A stretch of DNA of 64,000 nucleotides from Nocardia pneumoniae NBRC 100136 (lineage in GTDB: Bacteria > Actinomycetota > Actinomycetes > Mycobacteriales > Mycobacteriaceae), in contig NZ_BAGF01000008.1 of NCBI RefSeq assembly GCF_000308755.1, positions 1 to 64,000 on the forward strand. The letters are read 5' to 3'. Made by a program: the position numbers and the translations under genes. Positions 43,813-55,425 of this stretch are shown here, in pieces. The notes below the pieces were generated by a model that saw only the letters and a list, made by a program, of their open reading frames with translations, did no database searches and had not been told where the DNA came from. The first letter of the stretch is position 1, and every line of letters starts with the position of its first letter.

Positions 43813-43878
43813 AGTTACCTTCTAGCTAACTTTCGCATCCGAGGGCCGTTCCGTTAACAATCTGTGATATAGATCACT
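43813..43878. promoter_or_regulatory. Palindrome and CRP-like site upstream of small membrane gene
   Basis: AGTTA-CCTTCTAGC-TAACT (43813-43831) is an inverted repeat of MarR-like form. TGTGATATAGATCACT (43863-43878) matches the CRP consensus with one mismatch. Both lie 65-130 nt upstream of ATG 43747. Confidence 0.45.
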
Positions 43879-43922
43879 ATCGTGACGCTGGAACCGGATA
43901 CAGCCCGCCGCCTCGTCGACGC

Positions 43923-44324
43923 CTATCGGGCCACGAATGGCTGATCGCTGTCCACGATCTCCCGGCCCAGTGGGAACAGTGAGATCGGTATCAATTTGAG
44001 GTTGGCCCAGCCGAACGGGATGCCGATGATCGACACGAACAGCGGAATGCTCGTCAGGAGGTGACCCAGCGCAAGCCACCATCCGGCAACGATGAACCAG
44101 ATGACATTGCCGATCAGCGAGCCCGCGCCCGCGCCGGGCTTCTCCACCGTGGTCCGGCCGAACGGCCACAGCACGTAGACCGCGATCCGGAAGGAAGCGA
44201 TTCCGAAGGGGATCGTGATGATCAGGACGAAGCAGATGATCCCCGCCACGATGTAGCCCACCGCCAGCCAGAACCCGGCGAAGATGAGCCACAGGATGTT
44301 GAGAACCAACTGGATCGGCTTCAT
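43923..44324 (-). CDS. YccF family membrane protein
   Basis: 133 residues with four hydrophobic stretches and the YccF repeats NILWLIFAGFWLAVGYIVAG ... ITIPFGIASFRIAVYVLWPF and VIWFIVAGWWLALGHLLTSI ... IGIPFGWANLKLIPISLFPL. Family of inner-membrane proteins of unknown function. The start at ATG 44324 gives the usual MKPIQ(L)VLNILW. Confidence 0.9.
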   Translation of the reverse strand: MKPIQLVLNILWLIFAGFWLAVGYIVAGIICFVLIITIPFGIASFRIAVYVLWPFGRTTVEKPGAGAGSLIGNVIWFIVAGWWLALGHLLTSIPLFVSIIGIPFGWANLKLIPISLFPLGREIVDSDQPFVAR

Positions 44325-44396
44325 GACACCAGCATGCCAGCCCCGCGCCGATTCGGACATCGTCGTCCTTCCCGGCGGCGGGACGCGGGCCTGTGC

Positions 44397-45599
44397 TCAG
44401 AAGAACCAGCCGAGCACCGCGTCCCGCTCGGTGCGAAAGGCCTCCTCGAACGCGCGCAGGTGGGCGGAATCCTTGGCCCGCAATCGGTTCGCCGCGGCGA
44501 ACAGCCGGGCGGGATACGCGCCGAAGTACATGCTGCCGAGGACGTCGATGCCGAGTTCGATGTCGGCGGCACGGCCGGTCGGTTCGCAGACCGCCTGTCC
44601 GTCCCGCGCCCGCAGCGCGAAGGCGCCACCCGCGTTACGGAAGGGGTCGGTCACCTCCAGCACCACATCCAGGTCGGCCGCGTACGCGCGCGCGGCCAGC
44701 GCGGCGGGAATATCCATGAGGCGCAGCCACAGTCCGTCGTAGCGGGCCTTCGTGCGCACCAGTCGCGGGTCGGTGAGCAGGTAGGGCAGCGGGTCGTGGT
44801 CGGTGAGCACGGCTTCGAGCCGCTGGACCAGATCGAGTCCGAGCAGAGCCCGCCACAGCGCCGCGTGCGCCTCCGCGGTGACCGCGCGCAATTCGACGAC
44901 CTCGACCGTTTTCGCCCGGCCGTCGGAGTGGAAGCGATAGAGCGCGTAGCCGTCGGCGTGCAGCAGGGCGAACAGGTCGCTGCCGCCGTCGCGAAAGCGT
45001 TCCGGGTCGTCGAAGAGGATGTCCCAGCTGGCGGTCGGACGCACCTGCGCGGCGGGCACCAACCTGCGCCAGCGGTCGTAGATCGTCTCCGCCGCCGGGC
45101 GGATGTCCCGCGGAGCGCGCAGCGTGACCCCGCCCGGGTCCGGCGCCGACGGCAGGAACTCGGCGAATCGGCGCTCGATGGTGACCGCGTTCTCCCGTGT
45201 CGCCGGGCCGTAGCCGAAACGGCCGTAGATGCCGCCCTCGCTGGCGGTGAACATGGTCAGCGGCAAGCCCGCAGCCTCCACGCGCCGATGCTGTTCGGTG
45301 TACATGGCGCGCAGGATGCCGCGCCGCCGATGCGTCGGCGCCACACCGACACCGGCGATGCCGCACGCCTGCACGGTCCGTTCGCCGGGCACGGTCACCG
45401 TCAAGGTGGTGGACTGCACGTGCCCGACGATCTGTCCGTCCGCCTCCGCGACGATCGAGTTCCGCTGCGGGAACAGCAGCGGTACGCGGTCCAGCTCCGC
45501 CGGGTCGTAGCGGGTGCCGAAGGAGGTCTCCACCAGCGTCAGGATCGCGGGTCCGTCCTCGTCGACGGCGGAGCGAATCGTGATTCCCGGAGGCGTCAT
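44397..45599 (-). CDS. Eis-like GNAT acetyltransferase
   Basis: 400 residues with the three-domain Eis layout: N-terminal GNAT (ITIRSAVDEDGPAILTLVET, VGVAPTHRRRGILRAMYTEQ as acetyl-CoA loop), a second GNAT-like domain and a C-terminal sterol-carrier-like domain ending in aromatic residues (LGWFF), where Eis uses the terminal carboxylate in catalysis. Eis family enzymes acetylate lysines and aminoglycosides at several positions; the native substrate here is unknown. ATG 45599 gives MTPPGITIRS. Confidence 0.88.
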   Translation of the reverse strand: MTPPGITIRSAVDEDGPAILTLVETSFGTRYDPAELDRVPLLFPQRNSIVAEADGQIVGHVQSTTLTVTVPGERTVQACGIAGVGVAPTHRRRGILRAMYTEQHRRVEAAGLPLTMFTASEGGIYGRFGYGPATRENAVTIERRFAEFLPSAPDPGGVTLRAPRDIRPAAETIYDRWRRLVPAAQVRPTASWDILFDDPERFRDGGSDLFALLHADGYALYRFHSDGRAKTVEVVELRAVTAEAHAALWRALLGLDLVQRLEAVLTDHDPLPYLLTDPRLVRTKARYDGLWLRLMDIPAALAARAYAADLDVVLEVTDPFRNAGGAFALRARDGQAVCEPTGRAADIELGIDVLGSMYFGAYPARLFAAANRLRAKDSAHLRAFEEAFRTERDAVLGWFF

Positions 45600-45712
45600 G
45601 CCTCGACCATCCCACGTTTGCGCACGCGACCGCATCGGATTTTCCTCGGCGCAGGCCACTGCCGAGCGAACGCCGATTCGGCCCGATGGAAGCCGCGCGG
45701 CAGGATGGAGCC

Positions 45713-46516
45713 GTGGCCGAAGTGATCGACATCGATGACCCCGCCGACCCCAGGGTCGACGACTTCCGCGATCTGAAGTCGGCCGACCGGAGGCCCGATC
45801 TGCCCGGGCGCAAGGGACTGGTGATCGCCGAGGGCGTCGTGGTCGTCCAGCGGATGCTGGACTCGCGATTCACCCCGATCGCGTTGCTCGGCGTGGAACG
45901 CAGGCGCGCCGAACTGGCCGACGACCTCGTCGCGGTCGATGGTCCGTATTACCGCGCATCGGCCGAGGTGATGGCCGAGGTGGTCGGCTTCCATCTCAAT
46001 CGCGGCGTGCTCGCCATCGCCCGGCGTCCGGCGGAACTCGAGGTGACCGAGGTGATCGAGAAGGCGCGGACCGTCGCGGTGCTCGAGGGCGTCAACGATC
46101 ATGAGAATCTCGGCGCGATGTTCCGCAACGCGGCCGGACTCGGAGCCGATGCGATCCTGTTCGGCGACCGCTGCGCCGACCCGCTCTACCGCCGCGCCGT
46201 TCGGGTCTCGATGGGCCATGTGCTGCGGGTGCCCTTCGCTTCCCTGCCCGAGTGGCCTGGTGGACTGGATATACTGCGGCGCAAGGGATTCCAGATCGTC
46301 GCGCTCACCCCGAATCCGGCGGCGGTGAATCTGGCGACGGCGATGACGGGGGAGCGGGTGGCGTTGTTGCTCGGGGCCGAGGGCCCCGGACTGACCGATG
46401 AGGCCATGCGGGCCACCGATATCCGGGCGCGCATCCCGATGTCGCCGGGCACCGACTCGCTCAATGTCGCGACCGCGGCGGCGATGGCCTTCTACGAGCG
46501 GGTGAGGACCGCGTGA
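45713..46516 (+). CDS. TrmH/SpoU-family RNA 2'-O-methyltransferase
   Basis: About 267 residues of the SPOUT fold: motif 1 LEGVNDHENLGAMFRNAAGL, motif 2 VALLLGAEGPGLTDEAM, motif 3 IPMSPGTDSLNVATAAAMAF with the knot, and an N-terminal RNA-binding part. It corresponds to Rv0881. GTG 45713 has GGAG directly upstream but close (2 nt); ATG 45686 is the alternative. The next gene overlaps its stop (GTGA). Confidence 0.92.
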   Translation: MAEVIDIDDPADPRVDDFRDLKSADRRPDLPGRKGLVIAEGVVVVQRMLDSRFTPIALLGVERRRAELADDLVAVDGPYYRASAEVMAEVVGFHLNRGVLAIARRPAELEVTEVIEKARTVAVLEGVNDHENLGAMFRNAAGLGADAILFGDRCADPLYRRAVRVSMGHVLRVPFASLPEWPGGLDILRRKGFQIVALTPNPAAVNLATAMTGERVALLLGAEGPGLTDEAMRATDIRARIPMSPGTDSLNVATAAAMAFYERVRTA

Positions 46517-46812
46517 CCGGGCCGTATCGTCCCTACCCTGCTTACCAGGACCCGACCCCATGGGGCGCGGGGCTCACCGTGGCGACGATGGTGGCGCTGC
46601 TGTCGGCGGTCGCGGTGTACTCCTTCGGCGCCGCGTTGGCCGAAGTGCACCCGCTGCTCGCGGTGGCGGTGAATCTGGTCGCGGCGGGCGGCGCCGCGCC
46701 CAGCGCGTGGCGGTGGCGCTTCGCCCCGGTGATCCGGTGGGTGGTCGGCGGCGTCGCGGCGGGTGTGCTGCTCGGATGGTCGATCTTGCTGATCGGCGCG
46801 CTCGCGGCTTGA
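46513..46812 (+). CDS. DUF2537 membrane protein
   Basis: 99 residues, with a Pro/Tyr-rich start (MTGPYRPYPAYQDPTPWGAG) and three membrane segments ending VVGGVAAGVLLGWSILLIGA. DUF2537 (Rv0882). The GTG start overlaps the methyltransferase stop by 4 bp, so the two are co-translated. It ends 27 bp from the convergent gene. Confidence 0.85.
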   Translation: MTGPYRPYPAYQDPTPWGAGLTVATMVALLSAVAVYSFGAALAEVHPLLAVAVNLVAAGGAAPSAWRWRFAPVIRWVVGGVAAGVLLGWSILLIGALAA

Positions 46813-46839
46813 TGGGCGCGGCCGGATCCGGCCGATCCG

Positions 46840-47583
46840 CTAGAGGACCCGGTCGGGACCGCGCAGCCAGCCGAACAGGCCCCGCTTGCGCTGCGCCGCA
46901 TGCGTTTCCCCGTCGGCCGGGACCTGCCTGGCGGGCTCGGGGGCGTGGCCCTTGGGATAGAGCGTGAATCCGCAGACGGGGATGTCACCCGGTACGAGCG
47001 CCCCGGCCGCGGCGGGTGCGCGGTAGTGGAACCCGAGCCATTCGTTGTTGGCGGCGTCGGCGAAGTCGAGCGGGTCGAACGGCAGCGTCTGCGGGTCGGG
47101 TAACTCGCCCGCGCGCCACCGGACCGGATGCTCGCCCGCCCAGTACGGCCGCTCCCACACCAGCGGAAGTCCCTCGTCCTCCAGGATGTTCACCCGGGTC
47201 GAGCTGAACGACCTGCGCAGCTCGCCGCGTTCCCAGTGCGCGAACGCGCCCCAGCCGTGCTTCGCGTCGAAAGCCACCAGGTAGGTGTGTTCGGAGGCCA
47301 GGGGGCGCACCAGCAACTCCGGAATCGCGGTCGGATGGACGCGCACGGCCGCCGCCGAACACAGGACGGTCACGCCGGGATAGCAACCGATGTACACCTG
47401 GCCGGCTTCCGGGCCCGCGCAACCGGCCAGCGTGCCGACCATGATCGGCCGGACATCGCAGTCGTCGTGCAGTTGCTTCGCCAGTGCCAGTGCGGCTTCC
47501 GGGGCCGGGTCACGGTTCGCGCGCAGCACCGCCAGGGGGTCGGGTGCATCGACATACCAGAGTGACGAAGCCTTCGACAGCAC
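46840..47583 (-). CDS. DUF6928 family protein
   Basis: 247 residues. Core: LSKASSLWYVDAPDPLAVLR, VYIGCYPGVTVLCSAAAVRV, HAKHG(W)GAFAHWERGELRRSF and RPYWAGEHPVRW, the DUF6928 pattern of an uncharacterised actinobacterial family. GTG 47583 has GGGAGG 8 nt upstream and matches the family's usual start; the frame is open to 47757. C-terminal region is Pro/Arg-rich and ends LFGWLRGPDRVL. Confidence 0.8.
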   Translation of the reverse strand: MLSKASSLWYVDAPDPLAVLRANRDPAPEAALALAKQLHDDCDVRPIMVGTLAGCAGPEAGQVYIGCYPGVTVLCSAAAVRVHPTAIPELLVRPLASEHTYLVAFDAKHGWGAFAHWERGELRRSFSSTRVNILEDEGLPLVWERPYWAGEHPVRWRAGELPDPQTLPFDPLDFADAANNEWLGFHYRAPAAAGALVPGDIPVCGFTLYPKGHAPEPARQVPADGETHAAQRKRGLFGWLRGPDRVL

Positions 47584-47852
47584 GTCCGGCACCTCCCGAT
47601 AGTTGCACGAATCAACTCCGCGAACTTCGAGCAACGCACGGTGGTGCCGATCGGCGCCACCGCTGAGGTGACCTGCCCGGCGCCGACGCACGTCGTCGAC
47701 CACCCCAGAACTTACTCGTCCCGGACCAACTACGTTGTGGCTTCGCACCGCGGACACGTGACGCGTCCAGCTGCCGCTGCCGACGCGTTCCCGTCCTCAC
47801 GTCTGCGCCGGTGTAGCTCTTATGGGCGATCGAGCATCCAATCGTCACCACG

Positions 47853-47974
47853 GATTTCGCGAGCACATGGGTAACTCACCGGGAACGCCCAAAACTCGAG
47901 CGGCACCCAACGCAGGACCTGAACGCGAATCCCGCACACCCAACTTGTACGGCCTGAAGACGCGGAGAGGCGGG
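47853..47974 (+). repeat. Dispersed repeat family B, copy B3
   Basis: Starts GATTTCGCGAGCACATGGGT, contains CCAACGCAGGACCTGAACGC and ends TTGTACGGCCTGAAGACGCG then GAGAGGCGGG. Its right end is 11 bp from the sepH stop codon. Confidence 0.85.
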
Positions 47975-47985
47975 ACGGAACAGCC

Positions 47986-49035
47986 TCAGTGACCCGAGCT
48001 GCGCACCCCGAGCAGCACGTCCTCCCACGACGGCATCGGAGCCTTGCCGCGCTTGCTGCGGCTGGGCTTCGCAGGAGCCTTGGCCGCGGGCTTCGCGGGC
48101 TCCTCGGCGGCGGGCGCCTGCGCGGCGGGCGCGGACGGGGCGGTGTCCGCGGCGGCGCCGGAAGTCGTTGCCGCGGCGGCGCCATTGGCGGGCGCCGCGT
48201 TACCGGCGGCGGAAGCCGTGGTGCTCGACGCGGCGGGCGTCGCACCGGTGCCCGCCGGGATCGCAGCGGAGCTGCCACCGGCCGCGACGGCACGCTGTTC
48301 GTAGTACTCGTCCAGGGTAGCCTGGTTCTGGCGGCTCGCCGGGCGCGTAGTCGGAGCGGCCGGGGTGGGGCGGGGTTCGGCCACCGGCTCCGGTGGGGCC
48401 GCGGCCGGTTCCGGCTCGGCGGGCAGGATCGTCGCCAGCCCGCGCAGCGCGCGGCCGAAATCCGGATCGATCAGATCGGAGGCCGGATCGTCGAGCGGGG
48501 ACACCGAGCCGCCGTGCGCGTCCGGCTGGTAACGCCAGTGCGCGGCGATCTCGGAACGCCCATTCTGCCACTGCAATTGGGCGACCCAGTACCCCTTCTC
48601 GTCCTTCCAGGCATCCCACTCGGCGCCCTCGATGTTGTGCCCGCGCGCGGTGAAAGCGGCGGTGACCACGTCGATGAGCGTTTCCACGGCGGGGCCGTCG
48701 GGACGCACAGGGTGCGCCTTCTGGGCGAGTTCGGCGGCACGGGCCCGTTCCAGCAGCACCGGATAGGCGAACCGCTCGACGCGGCTGGCCGGCATTCCGG
48801 ATTCTTCGGTGACCTGTTCCACGGAGGCCCCTGCACGAATACGGGCCTGGATATCGCGGGGACGCATAGTTGCTTCCATTTCGATCTCAATCTGGCCGAA
48901 TCGGGCAAGGTCTCCGCGCGCGGCGGCTCGCAGTTTGTCGTCGGCGGGAAGCCGGAACTTCTGACCGGACTCGGTGTCGATGCACACGATGTGTGTGGAG
49001 TCGGGCGTCACCCCGATCACTCGAAGTTCACGCAC
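47986..49035 (-). CDS. sepH: Septation protein SepH (DUF3071)
   Basis: 349 residues. The N-terminal ~170 residues carry the SepH domain: VRELRVIGVTPDSTHIVCID, RPRDIQARIRAGASVEQVTE (a helix-turn-helix-like part), VERFAYPVLLERARAAELAQ. The C-terminal half is Ala/Pro-rich and disordered. SepH binds FtsZ and helps its assembly (SCO5855, Rv0883c). AAGGAGG lies 6-12 nt upstream of GTG 49035. Repeat B3 follows the stop. Confidence 0.93.
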   Translation of the reverse strand: MRELRVIGVTPDSTHIVCIDTESGQKFRLPADDKLRAAARGDLARFGQIEIEMEATMRPRDIQARIRAGASVEQVTEESGMPASRVERFAYPVLLERARAAELAQKAHPVRPDGPAVETLIDVVTAAFTARGHNIEGAEWDAWKDEKGYWVAQLQWQNGRSEIAAHWRYQPDAHGGSVSPLDDPASDLIDPDFGRALRGLATILPAEPEPAAAPPEPVAEPRPTPAAPTTRPASRQNQATLDEYYEQRAVAAGGSSAAIPAGTGATPAASSTTASAAGNAAPANGAAAATTSGAAADTAPSAPAAQAPAAEEPAKPAAKAPAKPSRSKRGKAPMPSWEDVLLGVRSSGH

Positions 49036-49245
49036 CGTTACCTCCTTATCGCGTCGACTCGCGACACCGCCCACTTTTCGAAACAGTAGTGCACATCTGA
49101 GATTCCTGGGGCAGGACACGCGGCACGGAAATCGCCAGCGCGACTCCCGTGCCCCGCTAATCTGCTCTATTCGACCTGCCGCGCCTAATTTTTCGGCGTG
49201 TCGATCCCGGGCGTGTTGCGGCCGTAGGGCCGAAATGAGCGGCGG

Positions 49246-51073
<1,828 letters not shown>

Positions 51074-51089
51074 GGCGTCATTCCAGCGT

Positions 51090-51971
51090 CTACAGGCGCA
51101 CGAAGGTGAAACCCATGGCGCGGATCTTCGGTAGCGCCGCCTTCATGCCCGCAGCGGTTCCCGAGTGCGGCCGATGCATATGCGCGAGGGAAATGGCGCC
51201 AGACGCGGCGGCATTCATCGCCGATTGCACCTTGGCGGCCGACGCGGTCGCGCCGAAATCGGCGTTGATGCTGAAACCGACCGGGGCTTCGCCCAATTCG
51301 TGCACGATAGCCACCGCGACGTCGTCGTAATGGGCGGTGCCCGCACGGAAGAATCGCGGCGGCGTGCCGGTCAGCCTGGTGAGCAGCTCATGGTTGGCCC
51401 ACACTTCGTCCGCCGCTTCTTGCGCCGTCCGGGTGCCCGCGATGCCATAGGCTTCCCGCCCGTTCACCGAGAGCGGTTTATGCGCGACACCGTGATTGGC
51501 CAACTCGAACAGCGGGTTCATGGCCAACTGCGCGGCCCGGGCGCGGTTCGCATCGATCCAACGCTTGTTGAGGAACAGCGTCGCCGGAATCTTTTCGTCA
51601 TCAGGAAATTCAGCAGCGCTTCATCGTTGTCGCTGTTTCCCGGCCCGCCGCAGGCGTCGAAAGTGAGCGCCAGCTGCTTGCCGGTGGCCGCGAAAGTACT
51701 TGTGACGCCGGGCATCTCCACGCCCCACCGGCACGGCTGCGTGCCGGCGTGCGCGGCGGCGACCGCGGTGGGCGAAACGGCGTTCGGGGGAGCGGGGGCC
51801 GCCGAGACCGGCGCGATCCGCGCTCGCGGGAGGAGTCTCCGCGTTCGCCAGCACCCCGGGCCGCGGCGTCGATGTGTTCGGTGTGGTGTCGCACCCGGCG
51901 GCGGCGAAACCCGCGGCCAGCGCGGCGCCGATGCCAAGCACCCGCCGCCGCGATAGTCCTCTGTACTGCAT
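51090..51971 (-). pseudogene. Polysaccharide deacetylase lipoprotein broken by two compensating frameshifts
   Basis: The N-terminus MQYRGLSRRRVLGIGAALAA with a following AAGCD is a Tat-type lipoprotein signal in one frame (to ~51840). The middle part (GVTSTFAATGKQLALTFDAC to DEALLNFLM) continues in another frame (51838-51598). The rest (KIPATLFLNKRWIDANRARA to GFTFVRL, including NHGVAHKPLS, RFFRAGTAHYDDVA and SLAHMHRP) returns to the first frame. Taken together it is a NodB-fold deacetylase with TFDAC (metal Asp) and HxxxH-type residues. The shifts map near a CCC run (~51835) and a run of four A on the coding strand (~51597). Either a recent pseudogene or sequence errors; the conserved sequence argues that the gene was active until recently. 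Confidence 0.8.
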
Positions 51972-52076
51972 CGCTCAGGTCCTCTTGACCACTTCCCCGG
52001 GATGCTACGCGAGCCGGACGGCGGGAAAACGTCTTCCGCCGACCCCGTCCGGCTCGCGTCCGTCGTGCGCTGCGGG

Positions 52077-53225
52077 CTACCGGTGGGCGATCGACGCCCA
52101 GCCCGCGACATCCTCGGGCTTGCGGGGACCGGGCCCGGTGTAGATGGCGGCCGGGCGGACCAGCTTGCCCAGCTGTTTCTGCTCCAGGATGTGCGCGCAC
52201 CAGCCCGCGGTGCGGCCGCAGGTGAACATGGCCGGCATCATGTGCGCGGGCACCTCGGCGAAGTCCAGGATCACCGCGGCCCAGAACTCCACGTTGGTCT
52301 CGATGGCGCGGTCCGGACGCCGCTCGCGCAGCTCCGCCAGCGCGGCCTGCTCCAGCGCGGCGGCGACTTCGTAGCGCGGGGCGGCCAAACGCTTCGCGGT
52401 GGCGCGCAGCACCCTGGCGCGGGGGTCCTCGGCCCGGTACACCCGGTGGCCGAAGCCCATCAGCTTCTCCTTGCGGTCCAAAATGCCCTTGACCAGGGCA
52501 CGGGCATCGCCGGTCCGCTCGACCTCTTCGATCATCGGGAGCACGCGCGCGGGCGCGCCACCGTGCAGCGGACCGGACATGGCGCCGATCGCGCCGGACA
52601 GCGAGGCCGCCACGTCGGCGCCGGTGGAGGCGATCACCCGGGCGGTGAAGGTGGAGGCGTTCATGCCGTGCTCGGCGGCGGAGACCCAGTAGGCATCGAT
52701 GGCCTCGGTGTGGCGCGGGTCCGGGTCACCCTTCCAGCGGGTCATGAAGCGCGCGGTGACCGTGGTGCACTCGTCGATCTTCTTCTGCGGGACCGCGGGC
52801 TGGTAGATGCCGCGCGCCGACTGCGCGACATAGGACAGCGCCATCACCGAAGCGCGGGCCAGGTTCTCCCGAGCGGTTTCGTCATCGATGTCCAGCAGCG
52901 GCTGGTAGCCCCAGATCGGCGCCAGCATGGCCAGGCCAGCCTGCACGTCGACGCGCACGTCACCGGTGTGCACGGGCAGCGGGAACGGCTCGGCGGGCGG
53001 GAGGCCCCGGCCGAACGATCCGTCGACCAGCAGGGCCCACACGTCACCGAAGGTCACCTGGCTTTCCACCAGGTCCTCGATGTCGACGCCGCGGTAGCGC
53101 AGCGCGCCGCCGTCCTTGTCGGGTTCGGCGATATCGGTGGTAAAAGCAACCACGCCCTCCAGGCCACTGACGAAATCGCTGGGTACGGTGGCCTGCCCAC
53201 CGGAAACCGCGGGGCTGGTAGTCAT
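52077..53225 (-). CDS. citA: Citrate synthase 2 (CitA)
   Basis: 382 residues. Type I-like citrate synthase: ALRYRGVDIEDLVESQ, catalytic His in SAAEHGMNASTF and in MGFGHRVYRAEDPRARV, and Asp/Glu near the C-terminus (NVEFW). Corresponds to CitA (Rv0889c), smaller than GltA. AAGGAGAG precedes ATG 53225. It carries out the acetyl-CoA/oxaloacetate condensation; why two citrate synthases are kept is unknown. The gene is divergent from pdxH. Confidence 0.93.
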   Translation of the reverse strand: MTTSPAVSGGQATVPSDFVSGLEGVVAFTTDIAEPDKDGGALRYRGVDIEDLVESQVTFGDVWALLVDGSFGRGLPPAEPFPLPVHTGDVRVDVQAGLAMLAPIWGYQPLLDIDDETARENLARASVMALSYVAQSARGIYQPAVPQKKIDECTTVTARFMTRWKGDPDPRHTEAIDAYWVSAAEHGMNASTFTARVIASTGADVAASLSGAIGAMSGPLHGGAPARVLPMIEEVERTGDARALVKGILDRKEKLMGFGHRVYRAEDPRARVLRATAKRLAAPRYEVAAALEQAALAELRERRPDRAIETNVEFWAAVILDFAEVPAHMMPAMFTCGRTAGWCAHILEQKQLGKLVRPAAIYTGPGPRKPEDVAGWASIAHR

Positions 53226-53346
53226 GTTGCGACTCTCCTTGCACTTGGGTCGCATGTTCTCGCCGATGAGAAGATGTCGGATTTGACGAGCACATGCCGA
53301 TCATCAAAACCTTAGACCCTCGCTACCCCGGAGTAACGTCTGGCCC

Positions 53347-54075
53347 ATGCGTGACCTGGACAATTCACCTCGCGGCAACGAAACGGCGGACTTCCCGCCG
53401 ACCACCGATCTCGCCGCCATGCGGGTGGACTACGGCGGGCTGCCGCACGGCGGCAACGAGGACGTCGACCTGGACGAGACCTGGCTGGCCGGCGGTTGGG
53501 AGCCGCTGCTGCGGCACTGGATCGAACAGGCCACCGCGGTCGGCATCGCCGAACCCAACGCCATGGTGCTGGCCACGGTGTCGGTCGTGGACGGCACGCC
53601 ACGGCCGGTCGCGCGCACCGTGCTGTGTAAAGGGCTCTCGCCCGAGGGTGTGATCTTCTACACGAACTACGACTCGGACAAAGGCGCCCAACTGGCCGCC
53701 GTCCCGTACGCCGCGGTCACCTTCGTGTGGCCCGCCCTGGGCAGGCAGGTGCACCTGCGCGGCACGGTGGAACGGGTGCCCGCCGAGACCACGGCGGCCT
53801 ACTGGCGTTCCCGGCCGCGGGACTCGCAGCTGGGCGCATGGGCGTCCCGCCAGTCCAAGCCGATCGGTTCACGGGCCGAACTGGACCGCACGCTGGCCGA
53901 GGCGACCGCGCGATTCGCCGATGTCGACGAGATCCCGGTGCCGCCGCACTGGGGCGGGTTCCTGCTCCGCCCCGACGAGGTCGAGTTCTGGCAGGGTCGC
54001 CGCGGCAGGCTGCACAACCGGATCCGGGTGCGTATCGCGGACGGCACGTCCACGGTGGAACGCCTGCAACCCTGA
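53347..54075 (+). CDS. pdxH: Pyridoxamine 5'-phosphate oxidase
   Basis: 242 residues. FMN-binding [18 protein letters not shown] strand ([20 protein letters not shown]), [44 protein letters not shown] and [16 protein letters not shown] are PdxH signatures. Makes pyridoxal phosphate in the salvage pathway. TAACGT (53334-53339) ends 7 nt before ATG 53347 (leaderless). Confidence 0.96.
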   Translation: MRDLDNSPRGNETADFPPTTDLAAMRVDYGGLPHGGNEDVDLDETWLAGGWEPLLRHWIEQATAVGIAEPNAMVLATVSVVDGTPRPVARTVLCKGLSPEGVIFYTNYDSDKGAQLAAVPYAAVTFVWPALGRQVHLRGTVERVPAETTAAYWRSRPRDSQLGAWASRQSKPIGSRAELDRTLAEATARFADVDEIPVPPHWGGFLLRPDEVEFWQGRRGRLHNRIRVRIADGTSTVERLQP

Positions 54076-54144
54076 GGTATTCCCACCCCACGCGTGAGAA
54101 TTCTCCCGTCGAACCCGGCAAGTGGACTGGATACGCTGCGGCCG

Positions 54145-55425
54145 GTGAAACTGCTCGCCGACACAACCCCGTTGCGCCATCCGGACTTCCGACGCCTGTG
54201 GAGTTCGGGCATCGTCACCATGATCGGTGCGCAGCTGTCCATCGTCGCGGTGCCGCAGCAGATCTTCCAGATCACCGGCAGCTCCGGCTATGTCGGCCTG
54301 GCCGGATTGTTCGGCCTGGTCCCGCTGATCGTGTTCGGCCTGTGGGGCGGCGCGCTCGCCGACGTGCTGGACCGGCGCAAACTCTTGCTGATCACCAATT
54401 CCGGCACCGGGCTCACCGCGCTCGCCTTCTGGCTGCAAGCGGCCGCCGGGGTGGACAACGTGTGGATCGTGCTCGGCCTGCTCGCGGTGCAGCAGGCCTT
54501 CTTCGCGGTGAACCAGCCGACCCGCAGCGCGACCATTCCGCGCCTGTTGCCGGAAGGTCGACTGGCCGCGGCGAATTCGCTGAACATGACGGTCATGCAG
54601 TTCGGCGCGATCGCCGGGCCGGTGCTGGCCGGCGTGCTCATCCCGGTGGTCGGCCTGGCCACGCTGTACCTGATCGACGCCGTCGCGCTGCTGGCCACGC
54701 TCTGGGCGGTCTGGCGGCTGCCCGCACTGCCGCCGACCGGAACGGTGCGACGAGCCGGGTTCCGCACCGTGCTGGAGGGTTTCGGCTACCTCGCGACCCA
54801 GCGGGTGCTGCTCGCGTCCTTCGCGGTGGATGTGATCGCCATGGTGTTCGGCATGCCGCGGGCGCTGTTCCCGCAGATCGCGCACGAGACCTTCGGCGAC
54901 CCGGCCACCGGCGGCGTCGCCCTCGGTTTGCTGTTCGCCTCGATGTCGGTGGGCGCTGTGCTCGGCGGCGTGTTCTCCGGCTGGATTCCGCGCATCCGCC
55001 GCCAGGGCTTCGCCGTGCTGGTCTGCATCGCGCTGTGGGGCCTGGCCATGGTCGGATTCGGTGTCGCCGTCGGGCTCACCGGGCACGGGCTCGGCCTCGG
55101 CGCGGGGCTGTGGATCGCGCTGGCCTGCGCGGCATTCGGCGGCGCGGTCGACATGGTCTCGGCCGCGTTGCGGGTCACCATGCTGCAGACCGTCGCGACC
55201 GACGACCTGCGCGGGCGGCTGCAAGGCGTGTTCACCGTGGTTGTCGCAGGCGGCCCGCGTATCGGTGATGTTGCCCACGGTTTCGCCGCGGCGAGCCTGG
55301 GTACCGCTGTGGCTGCGGCGGGAGGAGGGGTGCTCGTGGTGGTGGGCGTACTGATCGCGGCGGTCGCGTTTCCGGCTTTCACGCGTTACCGTGTCCGTCG
55401 CGCTGCTGCCGAAATAGCCGTCTGA
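54145..55425 (+). CDS. MFS transporter (DHA3-like)
   Basis: 426 residues with about 12 membrane segments: HPDFRRLWSSGIVTMIGAQL, ALADVLDRRKLLLITNSG (MFS loop 2-3), and RLLPEGRLAAANSLNMTVMQ. This is the enterobactin-exporter-like/DHA3 group; the substrate is unknown. TACGCT (54132-54137) ends 7 nt before GTG 54145 (leaderless). GTG is preferred to the upstream in-frame 54094. Confidence 0.9.
   Translation: MKLLADTTPLRHPDFRRLWSSGIVTMIGAQLSIVAVPQQIFQITGSSGYVGLAGLFGLVPLIVFGLWGGALADVLDRRKLLLITNSGTGLTALAFWLQAAAGVDNVWIVLGLLAVQQAFFAVNQPTRSATIPRLLPEGRLAAANSLNMTVMQFGAIAGPVLAGVLIPVVGLATLYLIDAVALLATLWAVWRLPALPPTGTVRRAGFRTVLEGFGYLATQRVLLASFAVDVIAMVFGMPRALFPQIAHETFGDPATGGVALGLLFASMSVGAVLGGVFSGWIPRIRRQGFAVLVCIALWGLAMVGFGVAVGLTGHGLGLGAGLWIALACAAFGGAVDMVSAALRVTMLQTVATDDLRGRLQGVFTVVVAGGPRIGDVAHGFAAASLGTAVAAAGGGVLVVVGVLIAAVAFPAFTRYRVRRAAAEIAV

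Noticed and set aside
43882..43944. 20-codon frame (VTLEPDTARRLVDAYRATNG) after the CRP-like site
   Set aside because: Overlaps the end of the YccF gene, has no ribosome site and no recognisable role; a similar 12-codon frame follows the 14863 site and is equally unsupported.
53268..53290. Weak similarity of GGATTTGACGAGCACATG to the start of repeat B
   Set aside because: Only ~16 of 21 bases match and the rest of the repeat is absent.
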